This document shows positions 1 to 8,090 of a stretch of DNA of 64,000 bases, piece by piece. The position numbers and the translations under genes were made by a program. Numbering within the stretch: the first letter of the stretch is position 1; each line of letters begins with the position of its first letter. Origin of the DNA: Nocardioides furvisabuli (GTDB taxonomy: Bacteria > Actinomycetota > Actinomycetes > Propionibacteriales > Nocardioidaceae); contig NZ_JAIGQB010000002.1 in NCBI RefSeq assembly GCF_021083185.1, positions 434,001 to 498,000 on the forward strand, given 5' to 3'. Under the pieces are notes generated by a model, which worked only from the letters and a program-made list of their open reading frames with translations, was not told the origin of the DNA and ran no database searches.

Positions 1-283
1 GCGGAGAGGTGAACCGTCCGGTGCGCAGGTCGAGGGCCCGCAGGAGTGTCTCGATCATCCGGCTGGTGCTGGTCTTGCCATTGGTGCCGGTGAGGTGCAC
101 CGCCCGGAAGGACCGCTGCGGCTCGCCGAGGAGCTCGGTGAAGGCCTGGATGCGGTCCAGGCTGGGCTCGAGGCGGGTCTCGGGCCAGCGCGACAGCAGG
201 GCGTCCTCGACCTCGTCGAAGGTCTGGGCGAGGCGCGGGGCGTCGTCGGGGGCTGCGTGGGGCGGGGCGTGGGGGTCAGTCAT
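1..283 (-). CDS. folC: Folylpolyglutamate/dihydrofolate synthase, N-terminal part (cut by window edge)
   Basis: Only the first 94 residues are inside the window; the rest lies beyond the left edge. Residues 65-72 read TGTNGKTS, the Mur-ligase-type P-loop, followed by an RFTSP stretch; this pair is typical of FolC, which adds glutamates to folates using ATP in the cytoplasm. The ATG at 281-283 is preferred because a TAGACT -10 hexamer (293-298) sits 9 bases before it, so the leader would be only a few bases. In M. tuberculosis folC follows valS on the same strand (recalled). Here it is divergent from valS with a GNAT gene between them. Confidence 0.85.
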   Translation of the reverse strand, partial: MTDPHAPPHAAPDDAPRLAQTFDEVEDALLSRWPETRLEPSLDRIQAFTELLGEPQRSFRAVHLTGTNGKTSTSRMIETLLRALDLRTGRFTSP

Positions 284-317
284 CTCGCCCCGAGTCTAGG
301 GCCGCGCGCCCGAGGGC

Positions 318-1223
318 TCAGATCCGCACGACGTGCTCGGCCATGTCGACCACCGGGGCGTAGCCGAGGTTGCTGTAGATCTTGTTGGACGTCGGGTTGG
401 CCAGGTCGGTGAACAGGCACATCCGGTGCCCGGCCTCGAGGCCCCGCCGGGTGAGCTCGCCGACGACGTACGACGCGATGCCGTGCCCTCGGTGCTCGCT
501 GGGCGTGAAGACCGGGCCGATCCGCGAGACGCCGTACGCCGGCAGCCCCGCGCCGCTGAGGTGGGCGAGCGTCCCGTCCGGGAGCTCCCACAGCCACTCG
601 ATGCCCTCGCGGATCCGGACCAGGACGCTGTCGAGCGTGTTGTGCTCCCCCGAGTCGGGGTCGGGCTCGCGACCAGCCTGCTCGTCGGCCTCGGCGTGGA
701 ACGCCTCGAACCACGACAGCACCAGCTCCGCGTCGTCCTCGGTGGCCCGCCGCAGCCGGCCTGCCGGCGCGGCCGGCACCTCGACCGAGGTGGCCTCCCA
801 CAGCCGCATCGCCTTGTCGGTGACCAGCTCTCCCCCGGTCAGCCGGGCCGTCTCCCGCGCCAGCGTCGCGGCACCGGGCAGGGCGCCGTTGGCCCCGCCG
901 AGGAGCTCCCCGCGCTCGTGCAGCGCCGCGGCCAGCGCACGGGCGGCCTCCTCGTGCATCGGCATCGCGAAGGTCGGGTGGGGACGGAAGGGCGCGGTCC
1001 GCATGGCGGCGGAGACCACCGTCCCTGCGTCGTCGCGCACGACGAGCCACCAGCGGGCGAAGGGGGCGTCCACCCCGGCCCAGGAGTCGTGTCCCTCGGC
1101 CAGCTCGCGGGCCGTCCGCTCGCTCACGCTGGCGATCACGCTGCCGAGCACCGGGTCCTGGGCGAGCAGCCCGCCGGCCGCGTCGAGGAAGGGTCGGGGG
1201 TCGTCGAAGAACTCCAGCTCCAT
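318..1223 (-). CDS. GNAT-family N-acetyltransferase
   Basis: A 301-residue protein whose C-terminal half is a GNAT fold. It includes the acetyl-CoA pyrophosphate-binding turn HRGHGIAS after a beta strand (RIGPVFTP) and the closing NPTSNKIYSNLGY segment seen in many such enzymes. The N-terminal 130 residues are a less conserved acetyltransferase-like half, so it may be a tandem GNAT. The substrate cannot be read from sequence. The ATG at 1221-1223 is chosen because TAGCGT (complement of 1231-1236) lies 7 bases before it, giving a leaderless mRNA; it is divergent from valS. The reading frame stays open far upstream opposite valS, but that part is not protein-like. Confidence 0.8.
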   Translation of the reverse strand: MELEFFDDPRPFLDAAGGLLAQDPVLGSVIASVSERTARELAEGHDSWAGVDAPFARWWLVVRDDAGTVVSAAMRTAPFRPHPTFAMPMHEEAARALAAALHERGELLGGANGALPGAATLARETARLTGGELVTDKAMRLWEATSVEVPAAPAGRLRRATEDDAELVLSWFEAFHAEADEQAGREPDPDSGEHNTLDSVLVRIREGIEWLWELPDGTLAHLSGAGLPAYGVSRIGPVFTPSEHRGHGIASYVVGELTRRGLEAGHRMCLFTDLANPTSNKIYSNLGYAPVVDMAEHVVRI

Positions 1224-1230
1224 GGCGGCG

Positions 1231-1236
1231 ACGCTA
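1231..1236 (-). promoter_or_regulatory. -10 element of the GNAT gene (leaderless)
   Basis: Reads TAGCGT on the minus strand with a 7-base gap to the ATG, so transcription would start at or next to the start codon. No Shine-Dalgarno sequence precedes the gene. Confidence 0.5.
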
Positions 1237-1304
1237 GCGACCGGACCGGTCGGGGTGCCAACCCATTCCGGAGTGGTCGTTTTCGCAGGCCGGAGGCCCG
1301 TCAA

Positions 1305-1310
1305 TAGACT
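1305..1310 (+). promoter_or_regulatory. -10 element of valS (leaderless)
   Basis: TAGACT followed by six bases and then the valS ATG at 1317. There is no Shine-Dalgarno motif, so valS is probably translated from a leaderless transcript. Confidence 0.6.
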
Positions 1311-1316
1311 TCCGGC

Positions 1317-3935
1317 ATGACTGAGAACCCCACCCAGACCCCGGACGCGACCACGAGCACCGACCAGCGTGCCGTCGTCGTACCCGAGCGTCCGGCGCTG
1401 GAGGGCCTGGAGGACAAGTGGTCCCGGGCGTGGGCCGACAACGACACCTACGCCTTCGACCGCACCCAGCCGCGGGAGAACGTCTACTCGATCGACACCC
1501 CGCCCCCGACCGTCAGCGGCTCGCTGCACGTGGGCCACGTCTACTCCTACAGCCACACCGACCTCATCGCGCGCTACCAGCGCATGCAGGGCAAGGCCGT
1601 CTTCTACCCGATCGGCTGGGACGACAACGGCCTGCCGACCGAGCGCCGCGTGCAGAACTACTTCGGCGTGCGCTGCGACCCCGCCCTGCCCTACGACGCC
1701 GACTTCACCCCGCCGGAGAAGCCGGACGCGAAGAAGCAGGTGCCGATCAGCCGGCCCAACTTCATCGAGCTGTGCGAGCAGCTCGTCGTCGAGGACGAGA
1801 AGGCCTTCGAGGCGCTGTGGCGCCAGCTCGGCCTCTCGGTCCAGTGGAACCCGACCTACACGACGATCGGCGACCACTCGCGCACGGTCAGCCAGCGCGC
1901 CTTCCTGCGCAACTACGCGCGCGGCGAGGCCTACCTCTCCGAGGCGCCGACCCTGTGGGACGTCACCTTCCAGACCGCGGTGGCCCAGGCCGAGCTCGAG
2001 GCGCGTGACTACCCGGGCGCCTACCACCGCGTGGCGTTCCACAAGCCGGACGGCAGCCCGATCCACATCGAGACCACCCGCCCCGAGCTGATCCCGAGCG
2101 TCGTGGCGCTGATCGCGCACCCCGACGACGAGCGCTACCAGGACGTCTTCGGCACCACGGTCACCTCGCCCGTCTTCGGCGTCGAGATCCCGGTGCTGGC
2201 CCACCACGCTGCCGAGCCCGACAAGGGCGCCGGCATCGCGATGTGCTGCACCTTCGGTGACCTCACCGACGTCATGTGGTGGCGCGAGCTGAGCCTCCCG
2301 GTCCGCACCGTGGTCGGGCGCGACGGGCGGCTGCTGCGCGAGACCCCCGAGTGGCTGGCCTCCACCGCGGCCTCGACGGCGTACGCCGAGATGGCGGGCA
2401 AGACGACGTTCAGCGCCCGCGAGGCGATGGTCGGCCTGCTCCGCGGGTCCGGCGACCTCGACGGCGAGCCCAAGGCGACCCAGCGCATGGCGAACTTCTA
2501 CGAGAAGGGCGACAAGCCGCTCGAGATCGTCGCCACCCGCCAGTGGTACATCAAGAACGGCGGACGGGACGCGGCGCTGCGCAAGGAGATGCTGGTGCGC
2601 GGGGAGGAGATCACCTGGATCCCCACGCACATGAAGCACCGCTACGACAACTGGGTCGGCGGCCTCAACGGCGACTGGCTGGTCTCGCGCCAGCGCTTCT
2701 TCGGCATCCCCTTCCCGGTCTGGTACCCCCTCGACGCCGACGGCGAGCCCGACCACGACCACCCGCTGATGCCCTCGGAGGACCAGCTCCCGGTCGACCC
2801 GTCCACGCAGGCGCCCGAGGGCTACACCGAGGACCAGCGCGGCAAGCCCGGCGGCTTCGTCGGCGACCCCGACGTGATGGACACGTGGGCGACCTCGTCC
2901 CTCACCCCCCAGATCGCGGGCATGTGGGGCGTCGACGACGACCTGTTCTCGCGCGTCTTCCCCTACGACCTGGCCACCCAGGCCCACGACATCATCCGCA
3001 CCTGGCTGTTCTCCCGGGTCGTCCGCTCCGACTTCGAGCACCAGGTGGTGCCGTGGTCGCACGCGATGATCTCCGGCTTCATCGTCGACCCCGACCGCAA
3101 GAAGATGTCGAAGTCGAAGGGCAACGTCGTGGTCCCGACCGACATCCTCGACAAGTACGGCGCCGACGCGGTGCGCTGGCGTGCGGCGATCGGTCGCCCC
3201 GGCATGGACTCGCCGTTCGACGAGTCGCAGATGAAGATCGGGCGCCGCCTGGCGATGAAGGTGCTCAACGCCTCCAAGTTCGTCCTGGGCAACGTCGGCG
3301 CCACCGGGATCGTCCCGAGCGCCGTCAGCGCGCCCGTCGACTGTGCGCTGCTCGGGGGCCTCGAGGTCGTCGTGCGCCGCGCCACCGAGGCCTTCGACGC
3401 CTACGACTACACCACCGCGCTCGAGGTCACCGAGAAGTTCTTCTGGGAGTTCTGTGACGACTACCTCGAGCTGGTCAAGGAGCGCGCCTACGACACCGAC
3501 GGCGGGGTTGCGACCGAGTCGGCCAGGGCCACGCTCGCCATCGCCCTGCACACCCAGCTGCGACTGCTGGCGCCCTTCCTGCCGTACGCCACCGAGGAGG
3601 TCTGGTCGTGGTGGCAGGACGGGTCCATCCACCACGCCGCCTGGCCCACCGCGGCCGACCTCGGCTCGGCAGCCGCGGCGCAGCCTCTGGTGCTCGACGC
3701 CGTGGCCAGCGCGCTGACCGGCATCCGTGGCGCGAAGTCGCAGGCCAAGGCCAAGATGCGTGCTCCGCTGTCGCGGGTCGAGATCACCGGCCCGGCGTCG
3801 CTGGTCGAGGCGGCCCAGGAGGCGCAGGACGACCTGCGTGCCGTCGGCACCATCGTCGGCGAGCTCGTCTTCGTCACCGACGACTCCGCCACCGAGCTCA
3901 GGGTCACCGCCGAGCTCGCCCCTACGGAGGAGTGA
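1317..3935 (+). CDS. valS: Valyl-tRNA synthetase
   Basis: Class I aminoacyl-tRNA synthetase of 872 residues that charges tRNA-Val in the cytoplasm. The HIGH signature is HVGH at residues 71-74, after PPPTVSGSL, which is characteristic of ValRS. The second signature KMSKSKGN starts at 596. An editing (CP1) domain occupies the centre with an HIETTRPE strand, and a helical anticodon-binding domain and short coiled C-terminus follow. The length is typical of actinobacterial ValRS. The ATG at 1317 is supported by a TAGACT -10 element six bases upstream. It runs convergently towards the repeat protein gene at 4035. Confidence 0.97.
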   Translation: MTENPTQTPDATTSTDQRAVVVPERPALEGLEDKWSRAWADNDTYAFDRTQPRENVYSIDTPPPTVSGSLHVGHVYSYSHTDLIARYQRMQGKAVFYPIGWDDNGLPTERRVQNYFGVRCDPALPYDADFTPPEKPDAKKQVPISRPNFIELCEQLVVEDEKAFEALWRQLGLSVQWNPTYTTIGDHSRTVSQRAFLRNYARGEAYLSEAPTLWDVTFQTAVAQAELEARDYPGAYHRVAFHKPDGSPIHIETTRPELIPSVVALIAHPDDERYQDVFGTTVTSPVFGVEIPVLAHHAAEPDKGAGIAMCCTFGDLTDVMWWRELSLPVRTVVGRDGRLLRETPEWLASTAASTAYAEMAGKTTFSAREAMVGLLRGSGDLDGEPKATQRMANFYEKGDKPLEIVATRQWYIKNGGRDAALRKEMLVRGEEITWIPTHMKHRYDNWVGGLNGDWLVSRQRFFGIPFPVWYPLDADGEPDHDHPLMPSEDQLPVDPSTQAPEGYTEDQRGKPGGFVGDPDVMDTWATSSLTPQIAGMWGVDDDLFSRVFPYDLATQAHDIIRTWLFSRVVRSDFEHQVVPWSHAMISGFIVDPDRKKMSKSKGNVVVPTDILDKYGADAVRWRAAIGRPGMDSPFDESQMKIGRRLAMKVLNASKFVLGNVGATGIVPSAVSAPVDCALLGGLEVVVRRATEAFDAYDYTTALEVTEKFFWEFCDDYLELVKERAYDTDGGVATESARATLAIALHTQLRLLAPFLPYATEEVWSWWQDGSIHHAAWPTAADLGSAAAAQPLVLDAVASALTGIRGAKSQAKAKMRAPLSRVEITGPASLVEAAQEAQDDLRAVGTIVGELVFVTDDSATELRVTAELAPTEE

Positions 3936-3975
3936 CCGCGGCCTGACCCTCACGAGCGGTGCCTGAGCCACCTCC

Positions 3976-3997
3976 CCAGCCCTCGGGACGGGGCTGG
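3976..3997. terminator. Possible bidirectional terminator between valS and the repeat protein
   Basis: A 7-bp inverted repeat (CCAGCCC at 3976-3982 and GGGCTGG at 3991-3997, 8-base loop) lies 40 bases after the valS stop and 38 bases before the end of the convergent gene. There is no T tract on either side. This is the only structure seen in the 99-base gap. Confidence 0.35.
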
Positions 3998-4034
3998 AGC
4001 ACCGCTGGTGGACGTGTCGAGGACCAGGCGCCGC

Positions 4035-4760
4035 TCAGCGGCGCGAGCGAGCACCCTTGGCTGCGTCGCGCTGATCCTTGCGGTCCGCCTTCGCGGTCTC
4101 ACGCTGTGCCTTGCGGTCCGCCTTCGCGGCCTCACGCTCGGCCTTGCGGTCCGCCTTCGCGGCCTCACGCTCGGCCTTGCGCTCCGCCTTCGCGGCCTCA
4201 CGCTCAGCCTTGCGCTCCGCCTTCGCGGCCTCACGCTCAGCCTTGCGCTCCGCCTTCGCGGCCTCACGCTCAGCCTTGCGCTCCGCCTTCGCGGCCTCAC
4301 GCTCAGCCTTGCGCTCCGCCTTCGCCGCGTCACGCTGAGCCTTGCGCTCCGCCTTCGCCGCGTCACCCCCAGCCGTGCGCTGCGCCTTGTCCGGCGCGGT
4401 CGTCGACGACCGGCTGGCGAGCACGGAGACCGCGGCAGGAACAGCCTCCGGCGCCTTCAGGGCGGCGGACGCGGGAGCCGGCGCAGGAGCGGGCGCGGAA
4501 GCCGGCACCGGCGCACCGACCGGCTGGGCGCTCAGCTCGGCCGGCAGGCTCACCGGAGCGGGCTCCGCCGTCGCTGGCGAGGACTCGACCGGCGGCTCGG
4601 CAACCGCAGCGGCGATGGGCCTGGCGGGCTGGAACAGGTCCTCGAGCGCCCAACCCCGACCGATGGACAGGGTCATCAGGACGGCGCAGAGCACCGCCAC
4701 GAGAGCGAACCCCACGAGCGGCCGCTTCTGGTCAACCCCCACCGGGTCCCCTTCCCACAT
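4035..4760 (-). CDS. Membrane-anchored protein with Lys/Glu/Arg/Ala 11-residue tandem repeats
   Basis: Unrecognised family, up to 241 residues. One transmembrane segment (about residues 14-36) precedes an Ala/Pro-rich linker. The last ~100 residues are about eight copies of an 11-residue unit close to AAKAERKAERE, expected to form a long charged alpha helix or to bind nucleic acid or anionic surfaces. The DNA repeats with a 33-bp period. The ATG at 4758-4760 has no Shine-Dalgarno. A GTG six codons later (4740-4742) follows GGAAGGGG at a good distance and may be the true start. Function unknown; it lies alone between convergent valS and co-directional clpX. Confidence 0.7.
   Translation of the reverse strand: MWEGDPVGVDQKRPLVGFALVAVLCAVLMTLSIGRGWALEDLFQPARPIAAAVAEPPVESSPATAEPAPVSLPAELSAQPVGAPVPASAPAPAPAPASAALKAPEAVPAAVSVLASRSSTTAPDKAQRTAGGDAAKAERKAQRDAAKAERKAEREAAKAERKAEREAAKAERKAEREAAKAERKAEREAAKAERKAEREAAKADRKAEREAAKADRKAQRETAKADRKDQRDAAKGARSRR
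4108..4371 (-). repeat. 33-bp tandem repeat inside the Lys/Glu/Ala protein gene
   Basis: Eight consecutive 33-bp units start at 4108 and end near 4371. The four units at 4174-4305 look identical; outer units differ by GAC/GAG and CAG/GAG codon changes and the last one is incomplete. Each unit encodes 11 residues, so copy number can change without a frameshift. The regular unit-on-unit structure without spacers distinguishes it from a CRISPR array. Confidence 0.9.
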
Positions 4761-4761
4761 G

Positions 4762-4776
4762 CTGACGAGACGTCAG
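4762..4776. promoter_or_regulatory. Perfect dyad next to the repeat-protein start
   Basis: CTGACG-AGA-CGTCAG, 6-bp arms with a 3-base spacer, begins one base before the upstream-most ATG of the repeat protein. It could be an operator or an mRNA hairpin; no regulator for it is identifiable here. Confidence 0.4.
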
Positions 4777-4870
4777 TGTGGTCGGATCATGACGCGTGAT
4801 CACAGCCGATAACCCTGAATAGTCCGAAATGACCAGATCAGACCAGTCATCGCGGACTACGGGGACGAGG

Positions 4871-6151
4871 TCAGGCCGACTTCTTCTTGCGGCCCTCGGC
4901 CTCGCGGAGCACCAGCGTCGGGGCCACGTCGTCCTCGACGGTCTCGCGGGTGACGATGACCTTGGCGACGTCACCGCGCGACGGCACGTCGTACATCACG
5001 TAGAGGAGGACCTCCTCGATGATCGCGCGCAAGCCGCGGGCACCGGTGCCGCGCTCGAGGGCGGCATCGGCGATCGAGTCGATCGCCTCGTCGGTGAACT
5101 CGAGCTCGACGCCGTCGAGGTCGAAGAGCTTCTGGTACTGCTTGACCAGGGCGTTGCGCGGCTCCGTGAGGATCTGCACGAGCGCCTCGCGGTCGAGCTT
5201 GCTCACGCTCGCGATGAGCGGCAGGCGACCGATGAACTCGGGGATCAGGCCGAACTTCGTGAGGTCCTCGGGACGGACCTGGGCGAGCAGGTCGTCACCT
5301 TCACGCTCGGCCGCTCCGCGCACCTCGGCGGTGAAGCCGAGCGACTTCTTGCCCACGCGCTGCTCGATGATCTGCTCGAGCCCGGCGAAGGCGCCACCCA
5401 CGATGAAGAGGATGTTGGTGGTGTCGATCTGGATGAACTCCTGGTGCGGGTGCTTGCGGCCGCCCTGCGGGGGCACCGACGCGGTCGTGCCCTCCAGCAT
5501 CTTGAGCAGCGCCTGCTGGACGCCCTCTCCGGAGACGTCGCGCGTGATCGAGGGATTCTCCGCCTTGCGGGCCACCTTGTCGATCTCGTCGATGTAGATG
5601 ATGCCGGTCTCGGCCTTCTTGACGTCGTAGTCGGCAGCCTGGATGAGCTTGAGGAGGATGTTCTCCACGTCCTCGCCCACGTAGCCGGCCTCGGTCAGCG
5701 CCGTGGCGTCGGCGATCGCGAAGGGGACGTTGAGCATCCGGGCGAGGGTCTGGGCGAGGTAGGTCTTGCCGCAGCCCGTGGGGCCGATGACGAGGATGTT
5801 GGACTTCGCCACCTCGACGACGTCCTCACGCGCCTTGCCCGTCACCGGCTGGATGCCGGCCTGGACGCGCTTGTAGTGGTTGTAGACCGCGACGGCGAGC
5901 GACTTCTTGGCGTGCTCCTGGCCGATGACGTAGGAGTTGAGGAACTCGAAGATCTCCTTGGGCTTGGGCAGCTCCTCGAGGCTGACCTCCGAACCCTCGG
6001 CGAGCTCCTCCTCGATGATCTCGTTGCAGAGCTCGATGCACTCGTCGCAGATGTAGACGTTGGGTCCAGCGATGAGCTTCTTGACCTGCTTCTGGCTCTT
6101 GCCACAGAAGTTGCACTTCAGCAGGTCGCCGCCGTCACCGATACGTGCCAC
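4871..6151 (-). CDS. clpX: ATP-dependent Clp protease ATP-binding subunit ClpX
   Basis: AAA+ unfoldase of 426 residues that unfolds substrates and feeds them to ClpP. The N-terminal zinc-binding domain has C13, C16, C35 and C38. Walker A is GPTGCGKT (123-130), the pore loop AGYVGED is near 156, and Walker B is IIYIDEID (184-191). An LGF loop that docks on ClpP follows VGKKS. The start is GTG at 6149-6151 with GGAGG nine bases upstream; a Met-only start would remove part of the zinc domain. It lies 146 bases downstream of clpP2 with a strong hairpin between, so it may be read both from the clpP operon and from its own promoter. Confidence 0.97.
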   Translation of the reverse strand: MARIGDGGDLLKCNFCGKSQKQVKKLIAGPNVYICDECIELCNEIIEEELAEGSEVSLEELPKPKEIFEFLNSYVIGQEHAKKSLAVAVYNHYKRVQAGIQPVTGKAREDVVEVAKSNILVIGPTGCGKTYLAQTLARMLNVPFAIADATALTEAGYVGEDVENILLKLIQAADYDVKKAETGIIYIDEIDKVARKAENPSITRDVSGEGVQQALLKMLEGTTASVPPQGGRKHPHQEFIQIDTTNILFIVGGAFAGLEQIIEQRVGKKSLGFTAEVRGAAEREGDDLLAQVRPEDLTKFGLIPEFIGRLPLIASVSKLDREALVQILTEPRNALVKQYQKLFDLDGVELEFTDEAIDSIADAALERGTGARGLRAIIEEVLLYVMYDVPSRGDVAKVIVTRETVEDDVAPTLVLREAEGRKKKSA

Positions 6152-6244
6152 GAGTCGTGTCCTCCAGTCTCGCCGGGTGGGGGTTCCCGGCGTTCAACGC
6201 CTTGCACTGCTGCCTTGTCGCAAGCCCCACGACGGTACCCCGAG

Positions 6245-6265
6245 CCGGCCCCCGGCGGGGGCCGG
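6245..6265. terminator. Strong hairpin between clpP2 and clpX
   Basis: CCGGCCCCCG at 6245-6254 and CGGGGGCCGG at 6256-6265 form a 21-base near-perfect palindrome with one central base, 32 bases after the clpP2 stop. It looks like a terminator or attenuator that partly separates clpX from clpP1P2. There is no T tract. Confidence 0.5.
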
Positions 6266-6297
6266 ACACGGGATGTCGGCGAGCCTCTTTGTGCACC

Positions 6298-6906
6298 TCA
6301 GGTGAGGGCGGGAGCACCCTTGCGGGACTCGATGACGGCGTCGATGAGGCCGTACTCGACGGCCTGCGCAGCCGTGAGGATCTTGTCGCGCTCGATGTCG
6401 GAGCTGACCTGCTCGATGCTCTTGCCGCTGGAGTCGGCGATCATCTGCTCGAGCAGCTCGCGCATGCGGAGGATCTCGTTGGCCTGGATCTCGATGTCCG
6501 AGGTCTGGCCGAACGTGCCCTCGGTGTAGGGCTGGTGGATCAGGATGCGGCTGTTGGGCAGGGCCATCCGCTTGCCCTTCGCCCCGGCACCGAGGAGGAT
6601 CGCGGCCGCCGAGGCCGCCTGCCCCAGGCACACGGTCTGCACGTCGGGCTTGATGAAGCGCATCGTGTCGTAGATCGCGGTCAGCGCGGTGAACGAGCCA
6701 CCGGGGCTGTTGATGTAGATGCTGATGTCGGTGTCGGGGTTCATCGTCTCCAGGCACATGAGCTGGGCGATGACCGCGTTGGCCACGTCGTCGCTGATCG
6801 GCGTGCCGAGGTAGATGATGCGCTCTTCGAAGAGCTTGGCGTAGGGGTCGATGCGACGGAAGCCGTAGGACGTCCGCTCTTCCCACTGCGGGATGTAGTA
6901 GTTCAT
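6298..6906 (-). CDS. clpP2: ATP-dependent Clp protease proteolytic subunit ClpP2
   Basis: Serine peptidase of 202 residues with catalytic S99 (GQAASAAA), H124 (ILIHQP) and D174 (IERDK). The N-terminus, YIPQWEERTSYGFRRIDPY followed by KLFEERI, matches the ClpP2 type of actinobacteria rather than ClpP1. In that phylum ClpP1 and ClpP2 form a mixed double-ring chamber that associates with ClpX or ClpC1. The ATG at 6904-6906 begins one base after the clpP1 stop, so the two are translated from one message and likely coupled. Confidence 0.96.
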   Translation of the reverse strand: MNYYIPQWEERTSYGFRRIDPYAKLFEERIIYLGTPISDDVANAVIAQLMCLETMNPDTDISIYINSPGGSFTALTAIYDTMRFIKPDVQTVCLGQAASAAAILLGAGAKGKRMALPNSRILIHQPYTEGTFGQTSDIEIQANEILRMRELLEQMIADSSGKSIEQVSSDIERDKILTAAQAVEYGLIDAVIESRKGAPALT

Positions 6907-6907
6907 G

Positions 6908-7549
6908 TCAGTCCTTCGTCCTGGCCGGGCGGCCCTCGTCTGCGGCTTCGCGGGCATTGGTGACCACCTTGTCGACCAGGCCGTACTCGACGGCCTGCTC
7001 GGCGGTGAACCAGCGGTCGCGGTCGGCGTCGGCGACGACCTGCTCGACGCTCTGGCCGGTGTGGTCGGCGATGAGGTCGAGCAGCACCTTCTTGATGTGC
7101 AGGGACTGCTGCGCCTGGATCTTGATGTCCGAGGCGGAGCCACCCATGCCCGAGGAGGGCTGATGCATCATGATGCGCGCGTGGGGCAGGGCGTAGCGCT
7201 TGCCCTTGGTGCCGGCGCAGAGCAGGAACTGGCCCATCGAGGCCGCCAGGCCCATGCCGACGGTCGCCACGTCGTTGGGGATGTAGTTCATCGTGTCGTA
7301 GATCGCCATGCCGGCGTCGACGGAGCCGCCGGGGCTGTTGATGTGGAGGAAGATGTCGGCCTCCGGGTCCTCGGCGGAGAGCAGCAGGAGCTGCGCGCAG
7401 ATCGCGTTGGCGTTCTGGTCGCGCACCTCCGAGCCGAGGAAGACGATGCGCTCACGGAGGAGGCGCTGGTAGATGTGGTCGTCGAGGCCATACATCCCAC
7501 CGGCGCCGTTCATCTCGGGCGAGAGGGCTGGGCTGGAGTTCTGGTTCAC
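6908..7549 (-). CDS. clpP1: ATP-dependent Clp protease proteolytic subunit ClpP1
   Basis: ClpP-family serine peptidase, 213 residues from a GTG at 7547-7549. The catalytic triad is S104 (GLAASMG), H129 (IMMHQP) and D178 (ADADRD). The sequence [18 protein letters not shown] is typical of ClpP1 in actinobacteria. The GTG start is preferred over the ATG at 7513 because TAATGT (complement of 7557-7562) lies seven bases before it, giving a leaderless message; the extra residues would be part of the cleaved propeptide. A ClgR-type box lies about 50 bases upstream. The first gene of clpP1-clpP2. Confidence 0.95.
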   Translation of the reverse strand: MNQNSSPALSPEMNGAGGMYGLDDHIYQRLLRERIVFLGSEVRDQNANAICAQLLLLSAEDPEADIFLHINSPGGSVDAGMAIYDTMNYIPNDVATVGMGLAASMGQFLLCAGTKGKRYALPHARIMMHQPSSGMGGSASDIKIQAQQSLHIKKVLLDLIADHTGQSVEQVVADADRDRWFTAEQAVEYGLVDKVVTNAREAADEGRPARTKD

Positions 7550-7556
7550 GCTGGCG

Positions 7557-7562
7557 ACATTA
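7557..7562 (-). promoter_or_regulatory. -10 element of clpP1 (leaderless)
   Basis: TAATGT on the minus strand, seven bases before the GTG start of clpP1 and overlapping the end of the upstream MarR gene. Confidence 0.5.
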
Positions 7563-8051
7563 GCCGGAAGGTCGGACACTTCCACGCGCTGACCCGCTCT
7601 GTTCGCCCACAGCGGATTCTCCCGCCCCGCCGAGCGCGACCTCGGCGAGGACCTCGCGGAAGACGCGGTAGCGCTCCGGGCCCACCTGGTCGGCCCACGC
7701 CTCGTCGCACGCGCGCAGGACCTCGGCCGAGCGCGCGAGCGCCGCTCGGCCACGGTCAGTGATGCGTACGCGTCTGGCGCGTGCGTCGTGGGCGGCGACC
7801 GCCACCTCCACCATGCCGAGCGCGTCGAGCTGGCGCACGAACTGCCCGCACCCCTGCGTGGACATCTCCGCGCACTCGGCGAGCTCGGTGATGGTGAGAC
7901 CTTCGGGGGGCAGCCACTCCAGGACCCGCAGCTGGGAGGGCCGCAGCTCCGGCGCCTCCGCGGCGAGCCGCTCGCGAACCCGGGCGAAGACCATCCCCAT
8001 CATCATCGGCAGGTGCGGCTCCGCGGCGGGGAGCCTCTTGACCTCAGACAT
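7560..8051 (-). CDS. MarR-family transcriptional regulator
   Basis: A 163-residue winged-helix repressor. The HTH region [28 protein letters not shown] is followed by the wing [18 protein letters not shown], the MarR pattern. It ends 10 bases before clpP1 on the same strand, but clpP1 has its own promoter inside this gene. It is divergent from a phosphotransferase gene, with only 24 bases between the two ATG codons. The shared region contains a TGAAAG-N8-CTTTCA dyad, so it probably represses itself and the neighbour. The ligand is unknown. The ATG at 8049-8051 is supported by TAAGTT six bases upstream. Confidence 0.9.
   Translation of the reverse strand: MSEVKRLPAAEPHLPMMMGMVFARVRERLAAEAPELRPSQLRVLEWLPPEGLTITELAECAEMSTQGCGQFVRQLDALGMVEVAVAAHDARARRVRITDRGRAALARSAEVLRACDEAWADQVGPERYRVFREVLAEVALGGAGESAVGEQSGSARGSVRPSG
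7601..7617 (-). promoter_or_regulatory. Probable ClgR operator upstream of clpP1
   Basis: The plus strand reads GTTCGCCCACAGCGGAT. Its core CGC-C-C-A-C-A-GCG fits the CGCYNANRGCG core reported for ClgR, the activator of clp genes in actinobacteria (recalled consensus). It is centred about 60 bases upstream of the inferred clpP1 transcription start, a normal activator position, and lies within the 3' end of the MarR coding sequence. Confidence 0.6.
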
Positions 8052-8090
8052 GAAAGCAACTTACCTTTCAATGTCATGAAAGCCACTTTC
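8051..8090. promoter_or_regulatory. Divergent MarR operator-promoter with overlapping -10 elements
   Basis: Dyad 1 is TGAAAG (8051-8056) and CTTTCA (8065-8070) with an 8-base spacer. Dyad 2 is GAAAG-CCA-CTTTC (8078-8090), inside the start of the phosphotransferase gene. The marR -10 (TAAGTT, complement of 8058-8063) and the phosphotransferase -10 (TACCTT, 8062-8067) overlap within dyad 1, so one bound dimer could close both promoters. Confidence 0.6.

Noticed and set aside
318-3971. A long minus-strand open frame running from the GNAT gene through the whole region opposite valS
   Set aside because: Its extension beyond 1223 is the antisense of a clear valS gene and is Arg/Gly/Val-rich low-complexity, a GC-rich artefact.
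4108-4371. Direct-repeat array that could be taken for a CRISPR
   Set aside because: Units are contiguous with no spacers, keep a coding frame with 11-residue period, and no cas gene is near.
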